Of a DNA stretch of 64,000 bases, positions 1 to 13,500 are shown one piece after another. Location of the stretch: assembly GCF_000150275.1 (NCBI RefSeq), contig NW_002060964.1, positions 633,322 to 697,321 on the forward strand, read 5' to 3'. The stretch is from Trichoplax adhaerens (Eukaryota > Placozoa > Uniplacotomia > Trichoplacea > Trichoplacidae). The translations under genes were made by a program, and so were the position numbers. A model generated the notes under the pieces. It was not told the DNA's origin, searched no databases, and saw only the letters and a list, made by a program, of their open reading frames with translations. The stretch's first letter is position 1. Every line of letters starts with the position of its first letter.

Positions 1-234
1 AGGATGATATAAATTGCAAAGTATAGAAACGGGTAATTATATATTCCGTTATTTAAGATATACAGTAGTTATGGATTTCCAGAAATGGTTAAATGTAACA
101 AGAAAGTGTAAACTTAACTACTGCAATGATTGTGGCCTCATAAGCAAAGGCCACATCTGTCATAATTAAGTATTAAAACTAATTTATCCTATAGAAAGCA
201 GGGGCATGCATGTATACGGTTCGTGTTTTAATAC
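1..234 (-). other. Intron sequence of gene A reaching the window edge
   Basis: Follows the donor GAG|GTATTA after the exon at 235-318. No further spectrin exon is readable before position 1, so the intron, or the next exon start, continues outside. Confidence 0.6.
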
Positions 235-3200
235 CTCCAAGTGTTCATAATCAGCGCCGCATTCCTTAGATTTTGCAATTGTCTCACAATCACCGAGCCA
301 AAGCTCCAGATCATCAACCTTGGTTATTAAATTACAATTATGTGCACAGATTTTTAATTACTCAATTACAGTATCTTATTCATCATTAATATCGCTGCAT
401 TACTTCTCTATTAAACTGATACAGTTTAATTATTTCATTGAGGCGGTCACGTCTTTCATCAGCTAAAATTTTTAATTGCGTAAATCGATTGTCAGCATCT
501 TCCATTGCATCTCGGATATCCTCACTACATCAAATAAAGAAACAAGATCTTTAGTTGCCTTTCTTTCATTACGAATATTTTAAGAATGCGCAATTTACAA
601 TTGCAACCCTAATAGTTTGGAAAAATTAAGGAACTTAAACATTTAAAAGATCCACTTACAACCAAATTTAGAAAGATATTCTAGAGAGTAGCCTTTTACC
701 TTATAAACAGTTCTTCCTGCACTAAATCATCGGCGCCATTACGTAGCTCTTCTAAATGATTGCGATAATCTTTAATTGATGACTGCAAGTTATTATGGTT
801 CTTCATCATAGTTAGTGCGCTATCTTCATCCTAATATTAATGTATCAATCCAACCACAATATACATTGTCAATCCTATTCATATGTAATATTCTGTAAAA
901 TACAATTGTTGTTACCTTTGGTCTATCATCAGAAGTTAAAACGGCAACTTTATCAATCATCCAAGACTCAGCTTCGTCGATCTCGAACAAGTGCTGAATG
1001 CAGTAAAGATTACAATATGTTATAAGAATATTTAATCAAAGAACATTACTGCAAAGTCTTTATCAATGACAGTATATACCTGATGGGCTTTATAGTATTT
1101 GTCTAAAAGACTTTCTCGTTCCTTGCAATACTGTTCTAATAGAACGAATTTATCTTTCATTAATGCAATACTATTCTGAATATCGTCAGCACTTGGGTGG
1201 CCCTCAGCAATTAAAGCTTCACCGGATTGGTAAATACTGTTTAAGATTTGTTCATGGCTTGTGATTTCATTGCATAAATTCTGCAAACAAACAAAAATTA
1301 AATTTAAAGCGAGCCATTTCCATCGATACCTAAAACATGCATTTCACAACGCACAACATTGATTAACTCGTGAAAATACAGCATAATAACAGAGTTCTCT
1401 TATCCCGATCAAGTAGTTATTCAACGTTGACTTATTTTTCTATTAACCGAGCAGCATTGTATAATATCACAGACAAGTAAATGATCATCACAATACTACA
1501 ATATTATAAACATTTAACAGAATGCAATGCCATTTCATTTTACAAGTTATGCCTTGCTGACCTGGTGTGAAACTTTGTAATTATGGACTTCCGACAAACT
1601 AGTACCCACTTCCTCGGACTTTGCTTGAAGTATTTTTTCTTCTAACCAGCGCTATAAATACGATACAGGCATAATAAGAAATGATATGTTTCAGTTGAGT
1701 CATAACATAAAGAGGAGAAATACGCCAATTAAGACATCTAATTTATTGATTTAGATACTAATGCGACTTAGATTAACTGCTGTACTTAGACACAGTTATC
1801 GTTGTTACTGTTATACTTACAGTTTCGTCATCAACATCGCGGAAGAATTGAAAAAATCTTCGCGCAGCTTCTAACTTTTTACGTTTTTCTTTACAAGGTT
1901 CATCGAGGTCATTGTACCTAGCGTACAGTATAGGGAAACGTCGATATAAATTTTAGTTCCAACTGTATATCTACCTAAGTTAAACTACTAAAAGTGTCAT
2001 CCTAAGACTGCATTTCTTTGCATGACTAGCTTACAGATATAGAACACGTTTAATATTAGTAACGATACCTTTGCTTCACGTTATTATATTTTTCATGCAT
2101 ATTTTCCGCATCGTAATGGTCAGCCTCTTGAAATTTCTGTACTTGTTTCTCTAGCTGATCGATACGATCTTTACGAGCAGCAATATCATTTTCAATTCCC
2201 TAAACGAAGAAGATGTAAAGTAACGGGATGAGTCTATTTGGCGAAATAGTATAAGTACAATACTCGTAAGCAGATGATCCACTTATTTCATTTGAAAATT
2301 TTTATGCTAGTTCATTTATATTCTTGAAATGAGTTCAATTAACTGCATCTTTAAGCAATCAGCGTTAAAGAAATGAACAATAAGGGCAGAATCCAATCAA
2401 TTGCCTATTATTAATAAAAACCTATAACCTATATTGGCAAAATTAGATCACTTGAATGAGCACCATTTGATCAACAATGTGATTGCATATTGTACGTACT
2501 ATATGATCATAGTGGCAATGTACCTCAACTAACGGTTGGCGAAATTCTAGGAAATAAACTAAGCCTATCACAAAATTGAAGAATACTCTAGACTAAGAGA
2601 TGGAATACGGTTGAAGAGTATTAAATTTAATCCCTTTGCCACGATGCAAGTGCAAAACAGTAAGCATTTTATAAATCAACGGTAGAGCTGAAAGAGAAGA
2701 GTATGAACGACTATTGTCTAAGTTCGTAGATTCTTTGATCATAAACCCTTGATGAACAAGAAGATTGAAGTAATAAACTAGAAAAGTTAAAAAATACTGA
2801 CTATTAAGTTAATGAAAATACCTTGAAGTATACAAACAGAATTCCTTACTACAACAATGAAAATTCCAGAGATACGATGGTCAACGTCAAAACTATCCAA
2901 GTAAGAATAAGCTAGCTAATAATGGGCGAAAATGTTTGTAACATATGGGAATTAAATGTCAAAGCACCTTGGATTGACGATTTTTATTTGGAAATAGACA
3001 CTGCCATGCAAGCATAATCGACGCAGAAATTGCCTTAATCTTCTTGAAAACTGGACGGCAATAAGCCAATTCTATCGTAAAAGATTGAAACTGTTTCCTA
3101 GTGCTTGTACTGTATTTATTTTGTTCAAAAATAGAGTCAACAACTTTATCTGTCAATGCATTGGGAAGATAAAAAGCAAGAACTCAATATTTGGCGTTTG

Positions 3201-6200
3201 TAGATACTACCGAATATCGATTAGCGTCAAAACTAATGGTTCAAGTCATAGACTACTAAATATTGAGTTGTGCTAATAAGATCTGGAAGGTGTGTGGCCC
3301 CATTTTCATCTCTGATTACAGTAATAATAATAATTTAAAGATATCAAGTTGAACCTGCATCATCACCGTACTGTAGTACATTATAGATTAATTCATTAAC
3401 TTAATTATACCGTATATATTTTCGGAAGGGCCCTTGGGATAGTTGATAAGGATAAATTGAGATATCGTTTAATCAATTTTACGAATTCATTTTACTGTAC
3501 TGTCATGATGGGTTTTCTGGCCAAACCCTCTTAAGTACAAGTGGTAGAGTAGATTAACGTCCTTTCTAATTGAATAACATGGATCAACAAGAATCGAATG
3601 GAGTCTTCCTTTAACTTGATGTGCACTAGTACTGTGCTTGTAGAAATAGCATAAGAAATGATGCTATGAATCCTACGACTACGTTGGTACAATGTTTCCT
3701 TCTGGAAGAGTACGAAAGGAAATTCGACTTTGTCGTGAAAGTATCAACTAGTGACTGGATCAATCGTACTTGCATGTAATGAATCACTTATTTGATTGCA
3801 ATAAATAGATCATACGGCAATATTGCACTCGATAATCCAGTACAGCAGTACACTATTTTCAATTTAATTCCATTGATATTGCTCAAAAAAGCAACTACCA
3901 ATTAATTATCTTTCTAACCATGATCCTACAGTAGAATGAACTTATGCGGTCTGTGGACGAAAGCTATCATTTATTCGGTCTATGAACTTACCATTTGCTG
4001 GTTGATTAAATTAGTGCAGGTAATAAGGTCCTTGCCAGTATCTTCAACCGTTAATATTGATTGGATATGGTCCAACCATACTTCGAGATCGGCTACAGAA
4101 CGACTAAATTGGACTTGGTTATAGACTTCGTTTAACATGCGGCCTTTATTAGCTGATGCTTGGCATAATTTCAACCATTCATTTTGCAATTCAGCAATGC
4201 GATCGTCGACTTCACTTTCTGCCTCGCTATGATTATCAATGATCGTTTGGCCAACGTCTTTAATACTATCTAATTGATCTTTAGTGGCGACTAATTCAGC
4301 TTCAAAGGTTTGATGTTTCTGCAATTTGCCAGTTAAATTAGTTGGATCACGATAGGCTTCATCGTTGGCTAATTGCTGCTTTTCACTAATCCAGTCGTTC
4401 AATTCATTACATTGCTGATGGAATTGTTGCAATTGAACAGCTTGTTGTAATTTGACTTCAGCATCATTGAATTTACCGTAATTGTCGTTTAAACGCTCTT
4501 CAATTGCCAAAGATTTAGCAACCAATTTGTCCGAAGCATAGTGATCATTCTCCGACATACGGCGAGCAAATCGTTTAACGTGTGCAACTTTATCGCTGCA
4601 TAATTCTAAATTTTTCTTGTATTCTTTATGCCGTTTGACCAATTCAATTATATTAAACAAGGATAACTTCTTTTGGCGCTCTTTATCGATAATCGTCTTG
4701 ACGAACTTCTTTAATTTATTGGCTTTGGCATGATCACGACCAATGCCCATTTCAGCAACAGCTTTGGTCAGAAACATATCTTGCTTACTTAATGATCCTT
4801 CCAATTGCTTAACATCACGCTGAAATAGCATGTGCTCGTAATTTTGTTTCAGTAAGAGTTTACGCTTTTCGCAGGCTTGTAATAATTCTTCCCATTCTTG
4901 GACAATTTCATCAACTCGTTGACGAAGGCGACGTCCAGTTGTGTCATCAGTGTAATATTGCGGTGCCACTGAGAGAATATTGTTATAAATCATTTGACGA
5001 CTTTGGACATCATAGGTTAATTCTTCATGTTCCTTAGCTAATTTCTCCGCACCCGATAATGTATTAGCGATATCGTCTGAACTAGCATAAATTTGTTGCG
5101 TTTTGATCCAATCGTGCAAGTCGTCCATATCAAATAGTAACTTTTGGTAATCGCTACACTCGCCCAAGGTGTTGCGCTGTTTATTGGCTTTATCCAAGAC
5201 GTTGTTCCAATTTTGATATAATTCAGACACACGATCATTTAGCATAGTCTCGTAATCTTCCTGTTCCTCTATTAGTTGAGCTTTTTTGGCTTCGATAGCA
5301 TGTAATCGCTCCTCAACAGCAGGTGTATCCCGCTCGACAGCATTGATTTGACGCTGTAATTGCATAATAACATTAGGATCAGCAGTGGATGAAAGTTCGT
5401 TGTCTAAACCGCTTCCCTTTTGTATCACCCAATTTTTGGTTTCATCAATTTCGTAAAAGAAATCCAGCAGACGTTTCTTATTATCGATAATCTCTTTCTT
5501 GACTGCAATAAGAACGACCAATTGCTTCCATTTACCATTTAAACGCTCAATTGAGGCTCGTATTTCATCGCTATTACTATTTTGATTGTCGATCAATTCT
5601 TGGCCATCGCTTCCAACTTTTTGATAGCGTTCTTGATTAGTATTGACTTCTTTGTTGATACCTTCAAATTGCCGTGATAATAAATCTGCTTCCGACATAT
5701 CATTTGGTGCTTCGATGGATTCCAATATAGCTACGCGATCACCAACCCACGACAGTAAAATTTCATTTTCATCTTGATATTTATAAAATAACTGCATTTC
5801 TTTTAGACGTTCTTCTCGTTTACTTAGTAATTGAAGGAGTAGGTCGTAATTTTTAGAAATACGAAATTTTCTTTCTACCACATCATCAGAGGCACGATCT
5901 TGCGGTGCTAATTGCTCCGATGTACTTTCTAAGCCATCAATTTGCTCGCGGTAGGCGCGAATTTCATTACTTAAATCTAAATGAGTTTTCATCAATGATT
6001 CAACACTACCTTGATCGACACCGTAATTATCGATCGACATCAAGCTAACATGTAATGTAATCCAAGCTTCAATGTTGTCAGCTTCTACTAATAATTGCTG
6101 AAGTACTAACATCTCATCGATACGTCGTTGGCGTTTTGCTAAAATATCGGTAACATTTTCCCATCTTTCTTGTAAATTATCGACATTATTGCTAATCGTC

Positions 6201-9200
6201 GATGATGCATAGTGGCCATTGTCGATCATACCGCGACCTACTTTTAGGATATTCTCAATGACAGGTTGATGGCCATTGACTTCAGCTTCTAATGCTTTCT
6301 GTCGATGATCAAGAAGAGTTAATGAAACGTAATCTTGGACTTTTTTCAAATTGGATAATTCTAAGGTTTGCTCCTTTTCTTTCATCCAATTTTGCTCATC
6401 TTCACAATCTTGATAGAACTGCAATAATCGCTGTGAGTCTTCTAGTTTAGATTTGCGATCGGCAGCCAATTGTTGGACCTCATTTAATGCTTGTCCTAAT
6501 TGATCAACACCATCATGGATATCTTCATTTAATGGTTGGCCTACATATCATTTTCATACAAGGATGAAGTTAGTTACAATGAAAAATGTACATTCCAATT
6601 AGTTCACCATATTTGACGTGGAATGAGATAGAATGTTTATGAAAGAATAAGTAAGAAATACAATATCGGAATGCGAGTAACTTTTGCATCTAAATTTCAT
6701 AGATTTACCGTTTTCATCTTCTGGTGCCTCAAAGGCTTCGGCTTCAGCAATAACATTCTTAATACGATCCGCATGTACAACGATATCGCTTTCCAGAATA
6801 CTATGGTTTTGTAGCAGATTGTTGACATCTTGCAATTCTTTACCATAATCTTCTGATTGCAATAGCGCCTAGCAAAAGATATTAGCATAGTTACAGAAAA
6901 TTTACTCAGTACACGCGAGGAACTGATTCCGGTATGGAATATTACGTTAATACTGGTTAAGCTCGAGCATTTTTGGCAGATCTGATCTACGTTGAGGCAT
7001 GAGATAACCGGACATGCATAAACTGTATTACATTACGTTTAAATGTTCAAGGTAAGAAAATTTTCTACATTAAATACTAGGCTACATGCCCATAATTAAT
7101 CTTACAGTTCATATAAGATCGATTTAACGAAATTAAATTTCACAGAAAATTTTCTTATTACCTTCGTTTCTTTAGTCCAATCGATCATATCTTCTAATTC
7201 TTGTAAAATCTTCTGCAATTGTAAATGCTGCTCCAGATCATTACGTCTTTGCTTGATCATTTCAATCAGATCGTTCCACAATTCCAAGACATTATCTTTC
7301 CTGAAAATTAATATTACGAATATATTGCCTTGTTATGGTTTTATAAAGTAGGAGCATTATCTTGTTAAGGTTCTTACTTTGCTTGAATACGATCAGAATC
7401 GTGATAATTTTGTTCTGTCAGTTCATTAGCTACATTTTCTACAGCTACAACACGTTCATGGTAGGAATTAATATCTGTTTCAATGGCTTCGTGCTTTTTA
7501 ACGGCAGCTTCTACAGCCGGCAAAGAATCACCGAAATCTTCACCGCCGAGTATCCCGCGATTATCTGTCAGCCATTGCGTACGTAGCCGAGCCTGTTAAT
7601 TGAACACATTCCATGTTGGAGAAAAATGAGCAGTTGCAGTTTCCATAAAAATTAAAGTTAACGTTAAGTAAAATACCTTTCGATCAAATTGAGCAGCTAA
7701 TTGTTCGAGTCTCTCCAACCTGAGCAATGAAAATTTTTTACTTTATCAAGATAGTGCTGTCAGATAATCAAATTTACTTTAAAAGTTGCTTTACTGTACT
7801 TCGCTTGGCGGAATGCAGCACAAGACAGAAGTACCGTACTATAGAAGGTTAACTAAATTTACCTCAAAATTTCCTGTCGTAAAGCTAATTCACGTTCATG
7901 TTCAGCCTTTTCTAATTTCCCCCAAGCCTAAATAAATAGTCATTGATTTAACGCCAATAGCTCTGAAGTAAGGACTCCGAACTTATGGAGCTCAGTTGTA
8001 CTTAATCTACTGAGCAAATGGGCAACTTAGCAGTTTATTCAAAAGTCGCAGGGAAATATAGCTGGTACAGTCGTAAATGTATTATTTCTATACTGTTGGA
8101 GTTAATTAAAGTTCTAGATTACATCTGCAGGACTACGGAAATATGAAAGCTTGGAGTAATCAACAATTATTATGTAGATCATGCCACGGAGGTCAAGATC
8201 TGAAGAATTTATGTTGCAAACTAGCGGAATAAACAAAGTGTTTTGGCAAGTAACCGCAAGGTTATCGACGAAATCTTATTTTTATGAGTACCCTTTATTG
8301 TTACGATAATATGATTTAATTTACACTACCTTGTTGATTTCAGAGATAGTTTTGCCTTCTTTTGGTGTATAAGCTTTTTGATTGTTTGCTCTTAATTTAC
8401 TTTGAATAGTAAATAATTTTTCTTCAAGATCTGCTTTCTCTTGAAATCTAAAGGGATAAAGTAATAATTCGAAATAAATTTGCAAACCTGCTAAAACTCT
8501 TTTAAAATTTAAAATATTATAAAAAGGCAATTTGCCAAGATTTACTTGGGCGGTTTCTCCGTAGTACGATAAGTATTAAATTGAACAAGTTGCTGTTGGA
8601 CACCACTTAATTTATTATCAAATGTTCTGTCGGATAATTTAGCAATCTTATCTTGGACCCAATCCAACAAGTTGCTAGCCAAGGTATCGTACTCTTGCAT
8701 TAAAGCTTCATTCTCAATGACCTCTCCCATAACCTGCAACATGAATAAGGTATAAGTTTATAAAGATATTCAATTTGGTTCTAAAGGGGTAGATATTCAG
8801 TGCATAGTCTAACGTCTAGTTATCTGCGACTACTTACTTTTCCAATACGACGTCCAACAACATCCTCTGCCTTCATTTTTGAAAAGGTATGGTAATATGA
8901 CGCAACATAGGTCATAATGGATTTTTCGTCGGGATATTCAACATTGACATCTAATAGATGGGAAGTGGAAGAATTGTTTGTTCATGGCTGATATTTAACT
9001 GAATATTTTACTATTGTTATAGCTTTTATTATATAGCGAAAATGAAGTATCATTTTTCTTACCCTCTGCATCAAGTAGTTGTGGTATACCAAAACTTTCT
9101 TCGGCTACTTTAAAGGCGTTACGTAAATTCTGGAGAGGACTGTTAACGGATAAGCTGTCGTATTTAATAGCATCGGGTCTAAAAATAGAATTAATAAGGT

Positions 9201-10578
9201 TAATACTGATTTAATATCGCTTCGATTCCTGTAGCCTTATACTGTATATGCGAAAGAATTATTGGTATATCAATGTTACACATTATTTTTCACTGGTCTC
9301 GTCTCATGTGGATAGCTACTGTTACCTATGCTTATGAATAATGGCATTAAAAGCAAGACCATCACGCCAACTGGAAGTAAAGTTTGTCATTTTGACGTTA
9401 TCGTAACTAAATTGTAGAAAAATTTTTGATTCTGTAAGAATGATGATATATTCATGCTACTGGCCTGCAAAAATGCTATTTTTGATAGTATTATTCGCAT
9501 TGTGATATACCTGGCGGTTTTTAATTTACACCACATTAATAAAGCATCTTTAGCCGATTTATGTTCTGCTGAACCACTTCCATCATCGATTTGAATGTCT
9601 TGAATCTATGCAGAATTATTAGTAGTTAGTATACATTAGCAAAGCATACCATGGCAGCTAGCTTTATTTTATAGACGATTGCAGTAGATATTGCTTCTTA
9701 TACTACCTGAAAACGCAAAATAATTGTCCATATCAGACCCAAAATTAATCGGTTATTACTGTCAATGATGTCTTCTGCACCCATATTTTCCAATTTAACC
9801 TATTAAAAAATGATAGAAGTATAAGACTTTTAGCAACTTGAACGTAGCATAGCTTGCTACATCCGTATGTACTTTATTGATTTGATTTCAGGGTAGAAAT
9901 TAAATTTAATCTATTCTTTGTTTAGCTATGATGCATTACATGTTTATTCTTTAAGAACTTCAAGGCGGCGTTAACATTTTGAATTCGATGAATTCGCATT
10001 TTGCCTCTGGCTGGTTTAGCCTAGAATAAGGCGGAATAGGTTGTATCAATGATGTTTGATCAAGAGATCAATACTAAGAGCAACATTTACTATAACTATG
10101 TTCAACAAATAAAATTTTCATTTAACCATTATATAAATCAGAAAAAATAAAATACTGACCACTTTCTCGCCTGAGAGAACTTCAAGTAGACGTATTAATA
10201 CAACTCCGTCGGTAACATCGGTATATAAATCGTTAACATTAATGGAGACTCTGTTTAAGTAAGAATTCATCCATTTTGTAAAGGTTTTCTTTTGAATTTT
10301 CTCACGCTCACCTATGAAATTACAACGGTTAAAATACGTATAGACTTGATAATATATTTTTCCATCCTAATTTATTTTATATATCCAGTTTAAACCTTAA
10401 ACATGAAGCGAAGGCTAATTACACGAACAATTTTACCTTAACGCTGAGTGTAATAACGCTGAGTGTAAACTTAAGAATTATATAAATTTAAAGACATTTC
10501 CTTACTGGCAAGAGCTTTAATTCTTGATTTCTCAAAATGGCCAGCTCTGGCGGCATCAGAGTCTTGTAAATTGGACAT
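235..10578 (-). CDS. SPTBN: Gene A: beta-spectrin, 5' and central part (3' end outside window)
   Basis: A membrane-skeleton protein that pairs with alpha-spectrin and cross-links F-actin below the plasma membrane. I joined 24 exons by frame, GT-AG sites and family similarity: 10506-10578, 10160-10311, 9940-10020, 9707-9799, 9511-9605, 9326-9406, 9063-9178, 8838-8950, 8546-8733, 8330-8447, 7863-7927, 7677-7719, 7378-7592, 7162-7300, 6709-6868, 3992-6540, 2069-2199, 1821-1917, 1562-1651, 1080-1280, 916-993, 700-830, 404-524, 235-318. All phases close, giving 1738 codons. CH1 lies at about residues 27-132, CH2 at 145-250, and spectrin repeats run from about 275. The start ATG at 10578 gives [20 protein letters not shown], which fits the usual short leader before CH1. 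By comparison with vertebrate beta-II (about 2360 residues), the last three repeats, the linker and any PH domain lie left of position 1. Family certain; exon ends likely within a few bases. Confidence 0.95.
2200..3991 (-). other. Large intron of gene A (about 1.8 kb) with no recognised content
   Basis: Intron between the giant exon and exon 17. The spectrin sequence joins across it without a missing segment (INQQM then [12 protein letters not shown]), so it should hold no constitutive exon. The matching intron in gene B is only 86 bp (24271-24356). I see several TACTGTA-type short motifs (near 3370, 3497 and 3841) but no coding frame or element that I recognise. Confidence 0.7.
3992..6540 (-). 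CDS. SPTBN: Gene A exon 16: giant exon coding about eight spectrin repeats
   Basis: A single uninterrupted exon of 2549 nt encodes about 850 residues, spanning roughly repeats 3 to 11 of the rod. Each repeat of about 106 residues is a three-helix bundle. The helix-A tryptophans are visible, for example NWMKEKEQ near the start, [29 protein letters not shown] and VWLDHIQ near the end. The acceptor AG lies at 6541-6542 (phase 1) and the donor ATG|GTAAG follows 3992 (phase 0). Flanking exons average only about 110 nt, so this block stands out. Confidence 0.95.
8838..10578 (-). CDS. SPTBN: Gene A exons 1-8: tandem CH actin-binding domain
   Basis: These eight exons encode the N-terminal actin-binding region. 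The CH1 signature [12 protein letters not shown] is in exon 2, followed by [17 protein letters not shown]. Exon 4 holds [16 protein letters not shown], the end of CH1. Exons 5-6 carry CH2 with the conserved [11 protein letters not shown] and [18 protein letters not shown]. Exons 7-8 finish CH2 with [20 protein letters not shown], close to the family consensus. All expected hydrophobic core positions are present, so actin binding is likely kept. Exon lengths 2, 3, 4, 6, 7 and 8 are identical to those of gene B. Confidence 0.95.
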
Positions 10579-13500
10579 ATTGAAATAGGACTACTCAAGA
10601 CCAAAAGGAAGATATATCAATTGGTTATCCCGCTAAATTGAGTTCTTTATTATAGAGAGAAACTGATAATTTAATTATTCCAGATGCCTCTTTTATCACT
10701 GTCGAGTAGAATATTATATGATTATGCATTTTATTTAACAGTATAGCAGCGAAATCAATTATGATTTGTTTTATGTGTTTAATTTTTATATCGTGCAAAT
10801 TTTCACTATTACCTTCCTAATACTGGTTACCTTAAAATCTGGATTGCATTAACTGTAGTTTAGTGAAAGTGCTAAATTATCTAAAACTGAACCTTGCACT
10901 ACAAGTTAGGTACTTTAATAAAAAAGAACGTCGGACTGTCTAGAATTCTGGATATTCTAACTGCAGTTCAAGTTGTAGCCAAGTACTATACTCCTTGTAA
11001 ATATAACATCGACTTTGAATTTTAGTATCTACATTGCAAAGTACGCGACAGTCAAAGTACAGCACGTTTGTAAAAAGAGCGTTCAGTTAATTTAGAACTC
11101 TAGAAAGACAAGTTGGAGTTTGTGCTTAAGGTTGATGAAATTCAGTCTATCAAAAAGAATACTAAAATCTAGGAAATAAGGGCTTTATCTTTAAGGGGAT
11201 CACACTGTTAATTGCTGTACTTTATGGTAAGAATAAATAAAGCAGAATTTGGTATACATGAGAAAGGAACCCCTGGGGAAGCAATTGAATTCGATTTAAA
11301 TCAATTGTTGATCAAGTTCGTTGAACCGATTAATTGATTACCTGCTGTGTCTATCCATTACTTCCCGCTGATTTACATCAAAATATGAATCAATAAGAAC
11401 TAACAACCGCAACCTCAAGACAGAACGACAACATGCAACTTTACCCGAAATCGAAGAAACGTTAGCCTAAACCATCATGTTGTCATGCTGATATCAATGA
11501 CCATGAAGTTTATTATGGTATCAACAAAGAAATGAATAAAATGCAAGATAAAAGGAATCTTCGTTTAACTTAAATTTTTGATATAGCGCGCCCGCTTGGA
11601 AGCAATTGTATCGTATAGTTTATTACATTGCAAAATTAAGCAAGAACAAAATTCTATACTCTCATTATCCTTACGAGAAGAGTATGGAGACAAGCTTAAT
11701 AAAACCTGACATTTTTCTGTCTGCATTTGAAACTTAATATAATAAATTCATCTTCAGTGTATAATCGCCGACGAATTGCATAATACGCTATTAAATTAAG
11801 CGAGATGCATATATAAAAATGCTAAATGTGATCAGAAACGGATGGCAACTTATGTAGAGTTACGAAATATGCAAAGGAAAAATATTCTAGATATATTTGA
11901 ATATAAGTTATCGTAAGATTTTCCACTTCCTTTAGAAAGTCCGTTACGGTGCACTCTGTAGTTATCACCTCAGGTAATAAGCCAAGAAATAAAATGCTTT
12001 TGTAACTCACAGGTACAGTATATACAAGAAAAACTGCTAAACATGATTTTAACGAATCCTCGACATTAGTACATATTACATAAAGCAGCTGAAAGGGAGG
12101 AAAATATAATTTAAAAAAATACTGATATCTGAATCTCGGGATGACTTATAACTGCCTCAACGAATAGTAGCCGGATAGTTTAGAGCTGACTAATATGAAA
12201 GGTGGTCATCATCCTTTCAGCGAGCCGTAGCTGGGTGGGTGTTTCCAATCGAATAGTAAGGCACGTATTCATAGCGCAAAAGACTATAAAAGTCTCCACC
12301 CCCATTGGCATGCCTCATGATCTTATGAAAGCATGATTGCTGCCAGCAAAAAGCCTTTTACAAATAATATTCAGAACATAGGCGATTTTCGTTGTGTAAT
12401 GATGAGAATTTCTCAACATGTGCAAAACAATGTAAAGTCATGCAGAGAATAATTTAAATAGATTGTTGAGCTTAGCTAAGCGATAGAAAGAATAGTAGCA
12501 GCTATTAGAACTGGGCTGGAAACAAAAGATTACAATCCCTGACTGCGTATCGATTGAGCATTTAGAAAAATGAACTGATTGCATTTAAAAATCGGAATAT
12601 TGAAAATGACTACCAGATTACTGCAGTAACATCCGACTTGCCCACATGTATACGTATTTAGATTATTTTAATCGGTTGTATGTAGTAGAAAGTAGCTGCG
12701 AGCATTAATGAATATTTTTTATACAAAATCAATAACTACATAATCAAGAGAAAATAGGTGATTTAGAGTGAATTGATCTACTCTTCGTCAGATTATATTG
12801 CATTAGAGTAGTAGAAGGAATACGACAAAGCTATTTAGAATGATTATATGATGAAGATTACAGAATGATAATAGTAAAAACATTCGTGATCATTCTACTG
12901 TATTTAGTCCGTTGCCCGAAATACTGAATCAGAACTTAAAAGTCGGTGACGGATATACAAGTTTACTTCAGAATTGATCAAGGAAATTATATGGAAAAGA
13001 AATAGACCGTATCGTCTGAAATTAAAAATCCTACTATGCAGGTCTAGTAATGAATGTACATCTGAGAGACATCAAGTAACTAATCAAGATATTAAGTGTT
13101 GTTACGATAGCATTCTGTAGTATACATGTATCGTAGCCATGAGGATGAGTTATGTGGTTTATCTTCCTCGATAGTTCTTTCAATTTTAATAATTCGTATG
13201 ACGGTCATTGGCTGAAAACACAAACTTGCTAGGTAGCTTAATTAATTAGTGACTTCTTATACGTATCGTAATCATTCTTATTAGTAGTTGCGTGATATTA
13301 ATTTAACTATGTCGCTAATAATAGAGTAAGAGAAGGATTCTTATACATCTACGTCGTATCATCCATCTACTCTTATTTATGCGTGTCGGCTTATTTGAAG
13401 TGGATTCGAAAGCTAGAGACTAGTTCAACTCTAGAATTATCGATGCAATAGAATACGAAAGGTTTCGTGCCCAATGACTAAAAGCGGTGATAAATTGAGG

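Noticed and set aside
5038-5238. 66-residue frame within the giant exon of gene A
   Set aside because: Out-of-frame shadow of the spectrin coding sequence.
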